Below are positions 63,880 through 64,000 of a stretch of DNA of 64,000 nt, piece by piece. Numbering within the stretch: position 1 is the stretch's first letter; each line of letters starts with the position of its first letter. A program made the position numbers and the translations under genes. The notes beneath the pieces are model-generated. The model had not been told where the DNA came from. It ran no database searches and was given only the letters and a program-made list of their open reading frames with translations. The DNA comes from Andalucia godoyi (Eukaryota; Discoba; Jakobea; Jakobida; Andaluciidae), in contig VRVR01000003.1 of NCBI GenBank assembly GCA_009859145.1, positions 469,121 through 533,120 on the forward strand. The letters are read 5' to 3'.

Positions 63880-64000
63880 TCTCTGCCCCGTTCTCTCCTC
63901 GGGGAACTACGCGCTTTTTGTGAGTCGGTGTTTTTCTTTTCCTTGTGCCATTTCATACGTTGTGTATATATTAAAACAGAGCAATTTTGGCTGAAATGCG

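Overview
The window is nuclear DNA from a free-living, probably flagellated protist. It carries about 30 well-supported protein genes on both strands. Nearly all are single uninterrupted ORFs with recognisably complete domains, separated by short gaps (roughly 0.1-1.2 kb) full of microsatellites and polypyrimidine tracts. Eukaryotic identity is certain: alpha-tubulin, eL41, eL14, Prp31, an FG nucleoporin, Ski2, RFC, Rft1, the GATOR1 subunit Nprl2 and a tubby-domain protein. A bacterial-type RNase P protein (RnpA) in a nuclear genome, with compact intronless genes, fits a jakobid such as Andalucia. That is an inference and not demonstrated here.

Layout. 0-13 kb: partial Ser-rich gene, PRPF31, cyclic-nucleotide-binding channel, secreted glycosidase-like protein, Nup214/Nup159-like nucleoporin with two coding tandem arrays. 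13-20 kb: unknown Ser-rich protein, secreted DsbA-like thioredoxin-fold protein, tubby-like protein. 20-31 kb: coiled-coil protein, RnpA overlapping RFT1 tail-to-tail, NPRL2, RFC5, alpha-tubulin, a small unknown gene. 31-40 kb: Ski2 helicase, LRR protein, YbaK-type deacylase. 40-45 kb: MPP6, an eL41/eL14 divergent pair with telo-box-like motifs, a UBE2T-like E2, small ORFs, peroxisomal-type 2,4-dienoyl-CoA reductase. 45-56 kb: ABCG transporter, unknown protein, PAP2 phosphatase, ACSF2-like acyl-CoA ligase, secreted RCC1-like protein. 56-64 kb: heme oxygenase divergent from a bacteriophytochrome-type hybrid histidine kinase, then a GH18 chitinase.

Three things stand out. (1) Gene-free gaps hold decayed fragments of a Fanzor/TnpB-type RNA-guided nuclease: one RuvC-I fragment with a promoter-like left end, a second copy of that left end, and three C-terminal RuvC-III-like tails. 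The left-end repeats supply the last residues and stop codons of two unrelated host genes. (2) Heme oxygenase (which makes biliverdin) and a biliverdin-type phytochrome are divergent neighbours, like bacterial bphO-bphP. (3) A nuclear RnpA homologue overlaps RFT1 antisense.

RNA processing and translation genes (Prp31, RnpA, Ski2, MPP6, eL41, eL14) are frequent but show no operon-like logic. The only convincing functional pairs are the eL41/eL14 and heme oxygenase/phytochrome divergent pairs. I recognised no tRNA, rRNA or CRISPR array.
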